Shown in pieces: positions 1 to 11,234 of a stretch of DNA of 64,000 bases. The DNA comes from Cynocephalus volans (taxonomy: Eukaryota; Chordata; Mammalia; Dermoptera; Cynocephalidae): positions 49,718,907 to 49,782,906 of the forward strand of contig NC_084463.1 of the NCBI RefSeq assembly GCF_027409185.1. The letters run 5' to 3'. Within the stretch, counting starts at the first letter, position 1. Every line of letters begins with the position of its first letter. The notes under the pieces are model-generated. The model saw nothing but the letters and a program-made list of their open reading frames with translations. It was not told the origin of the DNA and searched no databases. The position numbers and the translations under genes are program-made.

Positions 1-720
1 CATTTACACAAGGGGATGGTTGAGATGCCCTGAAAGACTGGCTGCAACCACAACTTAAGTGTCCTCAGATGAGGAAAATTATTCAGCAAGTAACCAGAGG
101 ATGCCAAATATGTGCCAAAAATAATCCTAAAACAGAAGTACACCCATACAACAGGGTGTACAATATAAAGGCATTTGTCCTTTTGAAGACTGGCAAATAG
201 ACTTCACTCAGATGCCCAGAGCTGCTGGGGATTCCAGGTATTTGTTGGTAATGGTAGGCACCTTCTTGGAGTGGGTAGAACTCTTTCCCATCTGATAGGA
301 AAAGGTGACTGAAGTAATAAAAACACCATTAAAGGAAATAATTCCAAGATTTGGGTTGCCCGCCTCAATACAGAGTGATAGTGGACCTGCTTTTGTGGCT
401 GAAGTGGGGCAAGCAGTGAGTAAAAATTTAAAGATCATCTGGAGGCTCCACACCTCCTGGAGGCCACAGTCCACTGGGAAAATTGAAAAGATGAATCAGA
501 CCTTGAAAAGGACTTTACCAGACTCTGCCAAGAGACTCACCTTACCTGGGATAAGGCATTGCCCCTTGCCATGCTCCATATTTGAGTAGCATCTAGAAGT
601 GGACTCAAATTGAGTCCTTTTGAAATTGTATTTGGGAGACCTCTCCAAGCTAGGTTCAACCTAAGTAATCCTGAATTAGGAAATGAGATCCAAGTGAAAC
701 GGAATGTAAAACAACTACAT
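1..720 (+). pseudogene. Endogenous retrovirus pol remnant (integrase)
   Basis: Decayed integrase of an old gamma-like (class I) endogenous retrovirus. The left end carries a zinc-binding-like stretch with two cysteines. From about position 191 to 589 one frame keeps the core-domain layout: an Asp soon after a Trp-Gln-Ile run, a second Asp in a SDSGPAF motif near 376-396, and a Glu in KIEKMNQ near 481-501. This order fits the D,D-E catalytic triad that inserts viral DNA. The same frame is broken by two adjacent stops at 293-298 and ends at 589, so no functional enzyme is possible. The 5' part of the provirus lies outside the window. Assignment to integrase is solid; the exact ERV family is not determined. 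Confidence 0.8.
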
Positions 721-1088
721 GAAACTTGCTATTAATTCATCAGTTTGCTCTTTCCAGGTGCACTTATCCCACTGTTGATCCTTTGCACCTTTTTTTTTCT
801 TACCAGGAGATAAGGTGTTATTGAAGTCTTGGAGAGAACAGGGTCCTGAGCAACAGCTAAAAGAGAAGTGGGGAGGGCCCCATGATGTTTTATTAACCAC
901 CCATTCTGCCTTAAAGCTTTCAGGTATAAAGCCTTGGGTTCCTCACACATGAGTCATAAGGGCACCTACTGAAGAAAACTCAGGAACAGAGAGCTCCAAA
1001 CCTCAGTGGAATTATAATCCAGTGGAAGACCTAAAATACCTGTTCGGAAAAGTTAAATAAATGATTTTATGATTATATTTTTATGTAA

Positions 1089-3080
1089 TTAATAGAAGAT
1101 GCTTTTACATTGTACCTTGTTTCCCATGGTCCTTTCTATTTGTATGACATCCCCTCCACCACTTTTTAAGCCTGAAGGATATTTCTGGGAAATTGCCAAT
1201 CTTACAGATCTCCCTGTGGGACAAGCATATATCATATGGCATGATTTTGACAATGATGTAATGAAAGGTACCAGATGGAACAGCTCAATTTTGAATTTAC
1301 TAAAGGAAATCCTTTCCTGGGATACCTTTACTTCAAAAGCCATAGAAAATATGACTTGTTACAAGAGCATTTGCCCAACAACGACACTGATAAACTATTA
1401 GAGAATTCTGATCAGAAAGAGCATTGTGTTACTATAGAAACTAATGATCAGAGGCTTAGAACTTTGCTTGGTATAATGGGAAAAGGACAGCAGCTTCATG
1501 TGTATTCTGCCACAGTATCATGTGCTCAAAAACTCCTCAGTCTTGTACTTGTGGATGGATGCCCATGACCCCAGATAATAAAACTCTTAAAAATAAATTT
1601 TTGGGAATCACATGGTGGGCAGAGATCCATGACAGTACAAACTTGACCATTAGATCAGGTCAACTATGGGAAGCTTTATGGAATACCCAGACAAAAGCCA
1701 ACTTGGCAGTAACATCCACCCACCTAACAGTGGTTTGGGACACCCAGAGATTCTGGATCAATTCTATATATCCTAATTCCACTGAGGCTACTAATATAAT
1801 TTGACAGCAACATTCATGTTGAATACACTAGAACTGGCCCCCACAGAGACTGAAAAGAGATCTCATAGGGGGAATAGGAACAGGATTAGGCATTTTGGGA
1901 GAAGCAGAATTTGCAGCCACTGAAGAAAGGCATTCTCTAGAAAAAGCCTCTTTATCCAAGATAGGACATATAGAAGGGATATTATACCAAGAATAAGGGA
2001 AAGGCTGGAAAGCAGCAAAAAAGAATAATGAGGCCCTTATCAAATGGATAGAAAAAAACCAACAAATCATACAATCTTATTCTGAAACTCAGAGATGGGA
2101 ACATGCATGCACCCGAACCCAATGGGCACTAATGACCATACTGATACAAATGGAATCTGAAATAGGTATGAGACAATGGACCACTATACTCAGAGCCAAC
2201 ATCCAATCTCAACCTTTGGGAAGCTTATGGTCCCCCTGCCTTATAGCAATTCCTGGGTCGTAAATGTGACCTTAGGTACTGTGTTCTTAAAGGCCAGGTG
2301 CCTAAACTAAATAGAACCCAGAGTTAGTAATTCAATTAGCAGGCATTGGGATGATTGTCGATCACACCAGAGTCCTTCCTATGGGAAGTCATTGGGCTAT
2401 TCTAACTTATTAAAACACATGGAATCCTATTTCCCTTTCTGACTGTGAAATTAAGAAGGGACAATGGCTTTGCCTTCAATATACTTGGAACTCTGATACC
2501 TCCCAAGTATGGCCTTTAATATCAACTCCTATGAGCCACAACATCTGGTATATGGGAAAGGGTCATTTTTGTTGGGAGGGTCAATACAACACCACAGTGA
2601 AGCTGTTTGGTTACTCCTGTATAGAATCTTCCTTCCCCATCTCTAAACCTGGCATCTGGTGTAATACAACGGTCATAGGAAAAATAGGTTTGCTTGATGT
2701 AAATAAATCCTATGATAACTTAGACATTGAAGACAAACTGTTCCTTAAGACCAATTTATATCCCTCTCAGGATGTCATTTCCATGGAAACTAAACGGCCA
2801 CAAGAGGAATTATGACTTTTAGATGCTGACTTAGAATGAGTTTTACACACCTCCAATGAGGTCTACCATAAAGTTTAAATGACAGTAGATGATGAATGGA
2901 AACATATCCTGAACCTGATAAAGGAATACAGCAATGCCAGCAGAGGGGTTTGGGGATGGTGAGAATGTTTATTATCCACTCACTCTCTCTATATATATAT
3001 CTTGGGTGAATCATTCTTACAATAATCATGTTATTCCTTATTATTTTGTTCATATACATTTTATACAAATGTTGCAAAGG
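1089..3080 (+). pseudogene. Endogenous retrovirus env-like remnant
   Basis: Region downstream of the integrase, where env is expected. It is split among short frames (about 1099-1401, 1520-1804 and 2531-2815) with many Asn-X-Ser/Thr sites and scattered cysteines, as in a surface glycoprotein. A glycine-rich hydrophobic stretch near 1855-1900 sits where a fusion peptide would be. A hydrophobic run near 2965-3075 followed by a lysine-rich stretch looks like a membrane anchor and cytoplasmic tail. Stops and frameshifts break it throughout, so it cannot encode a full envelope. The call rests on position and general composition, not on a recognised close relative. Confidence 0.55.
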
Positions 3081-3169
3081 AAAAAAAAACTATGCAAAAG
3101 AAGATCAAAACTCAGAACAGAAAACTACCTCTTATTACACCCAAAAATGAAGTAAGGAACTAAAGAATA

Positions 3170-4060
3170 TTTCTCCTGCCGTGTCAAAAAATTCCATTGT
3201 AAGATAAATTGTATGATGCCCTCCCTCCACAGGAGGTACCTAGACAACATCAATGGCCCATATCCATAGAAATGGATAGAATGACTGACAGCGGGGCATT
3301 GAAACGGAACTTAGAAAGAAAAGCAGCCATCTTTGGGGTAAGTAAGACCAAGCAGAATGTTTCAGTTGGCCCTTTACTTGGAAACTGATAATTATCAATT
3401 CCTTGAAGTTAGCAAAAGAATCAAGAGACCGCCAGGAGATGAAATCAACAGCTCTTATGCCAGCTGACTTCAGCGGGGTGCACCTACGATTAAGGGCTGA
3501 AAGTAACTTTCTTGTTTTTCTTACCTCTCTAATTGGCTGCAAACAAGAGGAGACATAAGAGAGAGGCAAGACAACCTCGCTGGCTGTAAACTCCCCCTCT
3601 TACTTAAAGGAAAACTACATCCACATTAATTCAAAATCCAAGTCAAGTATTTTTATGATATTTGACCGAGGTTATTTTCCTTGAGCTCTCCCTAAGAGGT
3701 AAGGACACCAACCTGAAGGTAACATCAAGGACTTAAAGCTGACCACAGACTCTGTGACACTGAAGTTTCTGATCCACATGGGAGCCTGACATTTGACTCA
3801 GACCATCTGCTACTCCCAGACTCTCCCCCACTTTTTTCTTTAGCAGAAAAACCCATTCTCATCTTCCTGCCTTTTCTCCTTCATAAAACCCAGAATAGGC
3901 ATCAGAAATTGGGGTGATTTTAGCTTGGTAATTCCCCAGATGTTGGTTATCTGTATACGCCTTCTAATCCTTGCACCAACTTCTGGACATTGAGTCATTT
4001 GTTTAATGCAAGAGGGTAAGCTTAGCCTGGTCTGGCAGTAACAGCATCTCATGTGCAAGG
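3170..4060 (+). repeat. Probable 3' LTR region of the left-edge ERV
   Basis: Sequence following the env-like remnant, where the 3' LTR should lie. A purine-rich run (about 3149-3168) could be the polypurine tract, and a CATAAAACCC TATA-like box occurs near 3884. I could not find unambiguous TG...CA borders, a polyadenylation signal or a second copy, so the limits are approximate. Confidence 0.35.
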
Positions 4061-4079
4061 GTGAGAAGACTTACTATTC

Positions 4080-4690
4080 AGATGTCAGTACTATCCCAAA
4101 GGATGTACAAATTTGATGCAATTCCTATCACAAGCCCCATGACATTTTTCAAAGAGAAATAGAAAGCAACATCCTAAAATTAACAGAATCTCACGGAATG
4201 AAAAATAGCCAAAACAAAAGAAAAAGAAGAACAAAGTTGGAAGTGTTGTCCTTCCTGATTTCAAAACTTACACAAAAGTACAGTAATCAAAACATTGAGG
4301 TACTGGCATAAAGACAGACATTTGCACCAATGGAAAAGATAGGGAGCCCGGAAAGATACCCTCATATATAAAATAAAATGATTTTCAACAGCCAAGATCA
4401 ATCAGTGGGAAAAGAAGTCCATGGAAAAAATGGAGCTGGTAAAACTGAATATTCACATGCAGAAGTACAAAGCTGGCCCCTTGAGTCAAAGACCTAAAAG
4501 AAAGAGCTGAAACTAAACAACTCTTAGAAGTAATATAGGAGAAAAGTTTCACCACATTGGACGTGGTAATTATTTCTTGGATATGACACCACAAACTCTG
4601 TCAGCAACAACAAAAAATACAGAAATTTGATTTCATCTCAATTAAAAACATTTGTCCCTCAGAGGACACTATCAACAGAGTGAAAAGGAA
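4080..4690 (+). mobile_element. L1 ORF2 remnant
   Basis: Sense-strand LINE-1 fragment. It reads like the ORF2 segment after the reverse-transcriptase core, with the familiar run about AAAGAACAAAGTTGGA, a two-codon gap and TACTGGCATAAAGACAGACA. Many stops; ancient and inactive. Confidence 0.75.
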
Positions 4691-4749
4691 ACACATAGAA
4701 TGGTAGAAATTTTTTCAAATCATATATTTGGCAAGGTATTAATATCTAG

Positions 4750-4945
4750 AATGGATAAAGAAAAAAGCATTTGACAAAGTTCAACACCCCTTCACAATGA
4801 AAACAATAAACTAGAAACAGAAGGGCAACTACTCAAGATACTACATGACATCTATGAAAACCCCCACAAGCCACATCATAGTTGATGCTGAGAGACTGAA
4901 TGCTGTCTCCCTAATATCAGAAACAAGACAACAATGTCTGCTCTT
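4750..4945 (+). mobile_element. L1 ORF2 remnant, upstream segment out of order
   Basis: Sense-strand L1 fragment reading like the RT region (degenerate FDKVQHPF-like peptide, then a segment ending in a 'LISETRQ'-like peptide). In an intact L1 this part lies before the piece at 4080-4690, so the two fragments are rearranged or are separate insertions. Confidence 0.6.
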
Positions 4946-4959
4946 GTAGAGGGTTAGAA

Positions 4960-5560
4960 ATCTTGACTGTCATTTGATTTTAGAATAGGGTTTTTAGGTA
5001 AATGCATGTATGGGTCAAAAGCCCTCGGGTAGTTTACAGATAGAGGGCAAATCCTGTCTAATCAACTCTTTGGTATGGGATTGTATATTTTAATGATTTT
5101 AGAGTTAACAGGTGGTTGTCATACCGATCCTATTAAGAAATTTTAAGAATTGCTGAAGGGAAAGATGTGAAAAAAATGTTTGCTAGGGGCAAGATGTCTG
5201 TTAGGGGAAATTTCAGAAATAATTATACTTAGATTTTATCATAAGAATGTAACTCTCGCTTAAGGAGAGGTTATACTTTAGATAATGAGCCAGTTTGACC
5301 AACTTAGCTTTTCACTAATTGGACTTTGGAATGTCACATTTTACTGATGTTACTAATTTCCATTGTTTAAATATACTTATCCATAGATAACTTTTGTAAT
5401 GCTGCCCATGTCCTTGTGTCCCTTTGTAATGATTGAATCTACTGAATTTTCTCATGAAACTTACACGGCTTTACAACAAAAAACAAAAGCAAACTTTGAA
5501 TGAGGGCTGTGCACCCAGTTTTCTCCTTCTAACAAAGGAGTTGCTGGGGCGCAGACCCTA
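4960..5560 (+). repeat. LTR-like repeat, left copy
   Basis: Not protein coding. The stretch 5133-5315 is clearly similar, in reverse complement, to 63819-64000 at the right edge of the window. The similarity stops abruptly after a CTTAGCTTTTCA block. Composition suggests an ERV LTR or internal noncoding part, but I do not recognise the family and cannot fix the ends. Confidence 0.5.
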
Positions 5561-6279
5561 TGGACTTCTCATCGCATTCATGGTGCTTTGAGTAATCCTT
5601 TTCTTTGTCTCCGTTACACAGTGGCAAGTGGAACATGCTCTCACCACTTCTATTTATCACGGAAACAAAGATGCTGCCAGGGTAAATAGGCACAAAGGAA
5701 AGTAATCCAGATTTTAAAGAGCATACACTCACAACTCCCCCAAAAGACATGCAAAATCACATAGACTGTGTCACCACATATACAAGTGGGTGCACTTATA
5801 CACACACAAAACTCACTAACCCTTAGAGGTAACAGACAAAGGATGCCAAGAAATGCTCAGAGACACACACACAGTCCAGGCCTCTGCACTATTCAACACC
5901 TTTCTCTCCCTCTTTAGAAATAACCACCATCTGACACATTGTGTATTTTACATCCACCCCTCATCTCTTGTCTCCTAGAATGCCAGCTTCAAGTGAACAG
6001 GGATATTTGTTCAGTTTTATTCACAGTGGCACCTACTGGAAGGGCTTTTACACAGAAGAGAAGCACTTGATAAATCACTGAGCTCCAACTCACGCACAGG
6101 TTTTACACAAACCTCATCATAGACCCATATTCACTCAATTTGCACAGAGTGAACTGTTCTCATTCCAATCCCACGGGGCAGAGAGGTATGTCTTGAACCC
6201 CAAACCAATTCCCAAGGGTGGGTTTGCCTAAATGAGTTGAAAATGTAGGTCCACACAAAACCATGCACAGGGATGTTGA
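5561..6279. other. No gene recognised
   Basis: Intergenic sequence with short CA-rich patches. I see no convincing reading frame, splice signals or identifiable repeat; probably decayed repeat sequence. Confidence 0.4.
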
Positions 6280-6850
6280 CAGCAACATTGTTCATTATTT
6301 TCATAACTTGGAAGCAACCAACATGAAGATGTGTTCACCAAAGTTGGAGGTACAAAATTAACACACAAACACAACTGTACTTCTATACACTTGCAATAAA
6401 ATATCTGAAAATACAATGAAGAAAATAAATTTATTTACAACAGCACCCAAAGAATAAATACATAGGAAGAAATTTTTTAAAAGTACAAAATTTATACTCT
6501 GAAAACTACAAACCTTTTGGAAAAAGCCAAAGATCTAAATAAATGGAAAACCATCCCATGTTCACAGATCGGTAGGCTTAATATTATTAAGATGGCAATA
6601 CTCCCCCCAAAAATGTACGATTCAATGCAATCTTTATCAGAATGCTAGTAACTACAGAAACTAAAAGCTGATGCTGAAATCCATATGAAATCACGAGGGA
6701 CTCAGAATACAACATGAAAAAGGGCAAATTAGGAGGACTCACACTTCAGAATTTTAAAATCTGCTACAAAGCAATGGTAATCAAGATACTGTAGTAATGA
6801 CACAGGAAAAGTCATTTAGATAATAGAATACAAAAGAGAGTTCAGGGATA
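6280..6850 (+). mobile_element. L1 ORF2 remnant
   Basis: Sense-strand L1 ORF2 fragment. Features resembling L1 ORF2 are a run like ACTTCTATACACTTGCAATA, a stretch reading '[18 protein letters not shown]' in degraded form, and a block giving 'LGGLTLQNFKICYKAMVIKIL'-like peptide with interruptions. Inactive. Confidence 0.7.
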
Positions 6851-6943
6851 GAGAGGTCAGCAGAATGACAAAGTTAGCTGCCCCAAACACCTGTTCTTAG
6901 ACAGAAATATGGAAAAACAAAAACTATCAGAAACAAACTTTTC

Positions 6944-7120
6944 TTTTTCTTTTCTTTTCTTTTTCTTTTTTGAATGGTAAGGGGATAGCAGCCCCTTGCA
7001 CGGCATCATCTGCACCACGCTCAGCCAGTGAGCACACCAGCCATCCCCATATAGGATCTGAACCCACGGCCTCGGCACTACCAGCGCCACACTCTCCCTA
7101 GTGAGCCATGGGGCCAGCCC
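6944..7120 (-). mobile_element. tRNA-Ile-type SINE (CYN/t-SINE-like)
   Basis: Full-length SINE in reverse orientation with its A-rich tail as a T-rich tract at the left. It is flanked by a perfect 15-bp TSD, AGAAACAAACTTTTC, at 6929-6943 and 7121-7135. The head has tRNA-like A and B boxes, and a second tRNA-like monomer follows. The TSD and tail show L1-mediated insertion. Confidence 0.9.
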
Positions 7121-7483
7121 AGAAACAAACTTTTCAAAACTCTTAAAGATTTACAGAACCATGTGGATGCAAAAGAGAGAGAGGGAGAGAGAGAGAGAGA
7201 AATGGTGAGAAAGTTTTGTGGAGTTTTCACTTGTCCTTCCTTGTTCCAATCTCTCCCTGATTTGGTGCCAGTCCCTAAGACAACAGCCCTAACTCATACT
7301 GTGGAGCCCTTGTCACTGGTTCCAGATATAGCAGAGCAGATCTTACTTGCAAATTATTATGTTTGTATGTTATAATCTGTCTGGGGGTAACAAAGGATCT
7401 GAAACAAGGCTTGATTTTCTGTTTTGACAAAGTTAGAAGCCAATCAGTGTGGAAAACTGAGCGATCTAGATAATCTTCTTCAT

Positions 7484-7580
7484 CTTCTTCTCCTTCCCTT
7501 TTTCTTTCCCTTTTTTCTTTTCTTTCTTTCTCTTTCATTTTTCATTCTTTTTTTCACCCTTTCATTCTTTCTCTTTTTTA
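7484..7580. repeat. Pyrimidine-rich low-complexity tract
   Basis: Nearly uninterrupted T/C sequence with CTTTT and TTTTC units. A short GA-rich run (7176-7201) lies just upstream. No coding value; frames through it are artefacts. Confidence 0.8.
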
Positions 7581-7599
7581 GCACCTGACATTCAAGAAA

Positions 7600-8779
7600 A
7601 TCTCTGTGAAAACATTGGCTACACACACCTAAAAAAATCAAAGACTTACAGTGACTACACACAACATGTAATACAGTCTCTACAGAAATACTTTTGAAAA
7701 GTCACTAAACAAATGGACAATTACAGCTTTCAATAAACAACAGTAGCAAACACAAGTGTCAAGTTAGGCCATCCTATCACTTGGGACATCATCTCACCCC
7801 CATCTGGCTCACTGAAGCAGTCAATGACCACCCTCCCTGGAGACCCTGCACTCTGCCCCCAGCCCCACCTTGTGTCCAAAGTGAACTTTGCTTGGCAGGT
7901 TTTTGCACCACATTACTGGTGTGGGTTTCCCTTGTTTTTTGGGACACCTTTTCTTTCTTCACAAATCTGAGAGACTCCAGAGGACAGAAATAATTTCTGT
8001 CATTTCGTCTCAATACCAGCATCTGATTGGCTGAAACCAGTTTGTCTACAAGGAATAAAACTGGGGTTAGGGAAAGAAAAGGTTAATGTCCAAGGGGTTA
8101 TGTTTTTAGGTGAAGGGCAGGCCAGGAGATTCCCACCAGTGCCAGGACATCCAGTTGCTCCCCTGTGAAGCTCCATCTACCCCCACACATCAGACTGTCC
8201 TCTGAGAGGATATGACCCAGAGGCTGATGTCCACTGAACACTCCAACAGACACAGCAGCTGTGGGCACCTTCTGTCAGCCACAGACAGTTTTGGAACACA
8301 GGACAGGAGGATAGGAGTGTGGCTGAGGACACACCATTCTGTCAAGTTTTCACAGAGGAACCTCAATCAAAAAGATATTTTGATAAGGTGCCTAACGAAG
8401 ATAACATGAGGAGAGGCACAAAGATTTTTTATAGTAGAGTGGGAGGTAAATATTCTGTTTCTTCTCATGTGAAATGTTCAAAAACAAACAAACAAACAAA
8501 CAAAAACCAAACAATATTTTAAGGAGCCATCAATTGCTCTGTAAAAATATGATGAACAATTAAAATACAGTGTGTTCAAAATGTACAAGGACAAATAGTT
8601 GACAATGTTGTGAATTAGAGACAAGAAGTTGGCTTCAGGAATGTGGAGAAGGAACTGGAAATTTAGGGTTTTACTGCAAGCCCTAGAAGAGGGTAGGCTG
8701 AGGGGACAGGGGACTGGATTTGAGACTCTGCTTTCCATACATTTGAAAAAGGCAGGGGGAGGCCAGCCCCACTTTGGAG
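7600..8779. other. No gene recognised
   Basis: Mixed-composition intergenic DNA. It includes a (CAAA)n run near 8480-8507 and a moderately GC-rich segment around 7790-8330 with only short frames. I find no exon, promoter or repeat family I can name. Confidence 0.4.
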
Positions 8780-9160
8780 TGTTAATTAAAACTAGGCAAT
8801 AAGAGCGAAGGGGCTGTAGGTCCCTAAGGAAACTGAAATCTAACTCACACGCATTTCTCGTAAATTACTAATTTAGAGAAAAATAAAATTTAGGCTTAAG
8901 CAACCAGGAACCACAAATTAACCTCTAATTACACGACCAGAAAATTTCCACCCAAATGGTGCAAATAAGGAGACTACACCTTTGCACCCAATCAATTATT
9001 TGCTGTTTTGCTTGCACTCACACCTTACAAATGTTTTTCCTTAAGACCCTCCCGTGGACCCCAAAACACATACCACGGCTGGTGCTTCCCAATCATAAAT
9101 CACTGTTTGCTTAAATAAACTCTCCAACACTTTAACATAGCCTCAGTTTAATTTTTAACA
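8780..9160 (+). mobile_element. Solo LTR of an endogenous retrovirus
   Basis: A 381-bp unit starts TGTTAATT and ends TTTTTAACA, giving the TGTTAA...TTAACA short inverted ends of an LTR. An AATAAA signal lies near 9112-9117, about 45 bp before the end, as in an R-U5 region. No internal viral sequence adjoins it. I could not see a clean TSD, so the borders are likely but not proven. Confidence 0.6.
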
Positions 9161-9174
9161 GTAGAAAGGAGGGA

Positions 9175-9735
9175 CTGGAGAGCCCAGGGACTGCATCTTC
9201 TTCTGTCCCAGAGCGCACACCGCGTGGAGATTCTCCAGATGACCCTCCCGCTGTCACCGCAATCTGAAGAGACGCGGGGCGCTGGCGCGGAGCTGCCCAC
9301 AGAGGGCTCCGGGCTCCCAAAGTCGCCATGGGGGGATGAGACAGAACACCCACGGGATCTCGGCCGCCACCCAGTGCCCACACCGTGGCCGTAGGGGACC
9401 AGTTCCGACCAGCCCCCTTCCGTGACGGAGGACCCTCCCCATACACCCATCATTTCCCAGCATCCAGACTGTCCTTGCTTCCTCCCCGAGGATCTCCCAG
9501 TCCCTGAAGGTCACAGGGCGACAGAGGCCATGGCGTAGTCACCTGGGCCTCCCGGAGCAGAGAACAGGGAGCTGTGGAGACCCGCGGAGCTCCGCCAGCG
9601 CCAGAGACAGAAATCCCACCAGACTGTGGAAGGCCGCCCCCTCCTCCCTGGCTGTTCCCTGATTGGACAGAGCTTCAGGCCCCACCCCTCTCAGGCCTAG
9701 AGTGGCAGGAGGTAAGCGCAGACACATTGCTGAAT
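9175..9735. promoter_or_regulatory. CpG island, orphan promoter candidate
   Basis: GC-rich block with many CpG dinucleotides in an otherwise AT-rich neighbourhood, for example the GACGCGGGGCGCTGGCGCGG run near 9270-9290. A CTGATTGG (inverted CCAAT, NF-Y-type) site is at about 9659-9666. Donor-like sites exist on both strands: AG|GTAAGC at 9711/9712 on plus, and CAG|GTGACT at about 9542 on minus. CpG islands like this mark promoters of broadly expressed genes, including many KRAB zinc-finger genes. No downstream exon was found on either side, so it may be a relic or serve a gene outside the window. Confidence 0.65.
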
Positions 9736-10035
9736 GAGGCAGAGTGACAGGTTTTGGGCTGAAGCCCTTTTCAGGCAGGGCTTCCTCCCTGCTGTGGGAT
9801 CTGACCCTGCCAGAGGAGACACTGGCATGTGACCTTGTATATTAAGTTATGTTCATTTATGACATATATGTATATTTGAATATATCTACGTGTACACACA
9901 CACACACACGTTATTGACAAGTGGAAACAATGTGATGACAATTATTTTACCATTTAAGATTTTATAACCTTCCTGGCCTCTTATGTTCTGAGGAGGCAGC
10001 CTGAGCTTTGAAAAGGGAGGCGGTCATCTGAGGCA

Positions 10036-10350
10036 GCAATGTCCAATAGAAATAAAACGTGATCCACGTGTGTAATTTTAAATTTTCTAGTAGCCGCATA
10101 AAAGAAAATCAAAAGAGACAGATAAAACTGATTGTAATAATTTGTTTAACTCAAAATATTATCATCTTAATATGTGAGAAATATGAAAATATTAATGAAG
10201 TATTTCCTTTTTCTGGTACTAAATCTTCAAAACTCGCTCAGTATGTTATGCTTCCAGCACATCTCAATTCAGACCATCCACATGCCAGGTGCTCAGTAGC
10301 CACACGTGGCCAGCAGTTGCCACATTGCAAGTGCAGCTCTGAGAGCTCTG
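10036..10350. mobile_element. MER-class nonautonomous DNA transposon remnant
   Basis: Opens with a GTCCAATAGAAATAAAACGT-like block and continues with a TTTTCTAGTAGCC motif. It closes with CACATGCCAGGTGCTCAGTAGCC and GCAGCTCTGAG-like pieces, a pattern I know from an old eutherian short DNA transposon. The subfamily name is not certain. No transposase is encoded. Confidence 0.5.
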
Positions 10351-11051
10351 ATGTTCCTGATATCAGGGGGGTGAAGGAAATGAAACCCCCTCTAGGTAAG
10401 AGGTGAGGGAACACCTGCTTCCCACCAACATCTCTCCTCAGGCCCAAGGGTGGGAGAGGTGGTGCCCAGACAGAGAGCAGAGGGCTGCAAGCAGGAAGTG
10501 TCTAAAGAGAAACCACTGCTTGCCATCTGCTGCTTGGTGTGGGCCCATTTACCTTCCTAATGATCAGACAGCAATGCAATAAAAATGGGTCCCAGAACGA
10601 AGAAACACCGTGTTCTAAGATCTATCCATACCCTTGTCCCTCTGAGTTTGGATTCGGAGGGGAAAGATTAAAGGCAAACTTCTTAATTTACTATTTGTCC
10701 TTGGCCCTAAATAAACATCTAAGAATGTTAAAACCTAGCAGATGATGCCAAGAATGAACTTGTTGTACCTTAAAACAAAACAAAACACTGCTGTTATTTT
10801 GAGATATTGAGTTAGAAGTTTTGTGCAAATATGTAATATTTAGAAATTTGTGCATATATCAAAATATATGCACAAAGCATTCACGTAAAGCTCTATGCAC
10901 GACTACAAAGGGAACCCACTTGTGTAACCACCAAATAGAACCAGCCTGACTCATGCATCTCAACAATCACTTTCTCCCACCCTCCTCCCCAAAGTAGCCA
11001 AGATCTTAACAGCTAACAGTAGAGATCAACTCTGTCTTTTATACAAGTGTT
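10351..11051. other. No gene recognised
   Basis: Intergenic sequence turning AT-rich toward the right. Only short uncorroborated frames; no repeat I can name. Confidence 0.4.
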
Positions 11052-11069
11052 TTATTAATGAGCATTTTA

Positions 11070-11108
11070 TCAGCACCGCACTCTCCCGAGTGAGCCACAG
11101 GCCGGCCC
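11070..11108 (-). mobile_element. SINE head fragment lacking tail, with perfect TSD
   Basis: A 39-bp insert that in reverse complement is the first part of the tRNA-Ile-type SINE (GGGCCGGCCTGTGGCTCACT and so on). It is bracketed by a perfect 18-bp direct repeat, TTATTAATGAGCATTTTA, at 11052-11069 and 11109-11126. The second half of the SINE and the poly(A) tail are absent. The TSD shows it was inserted in this short form rather than eroded. Confidence 0.85.
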
Positions 11109-11234
11109 TTATTAATGAGCATTTTAAACATACAAAATAAACAAAATAGTATAATAGACCTGTCACCCAGCCTCAACAGCTAAGCATGTGGCACTTTGCT
11201 TTCACCTATACTTCAACCCAATCTCCATCCCTAC

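Noticed and set aside
9132..9514. Overlapping minus-strand frames of 86-104 codons
   Set aside because: They lie in a CpG island in three frames at once and show no domain; GC-rich DNA gives few stops by chance.
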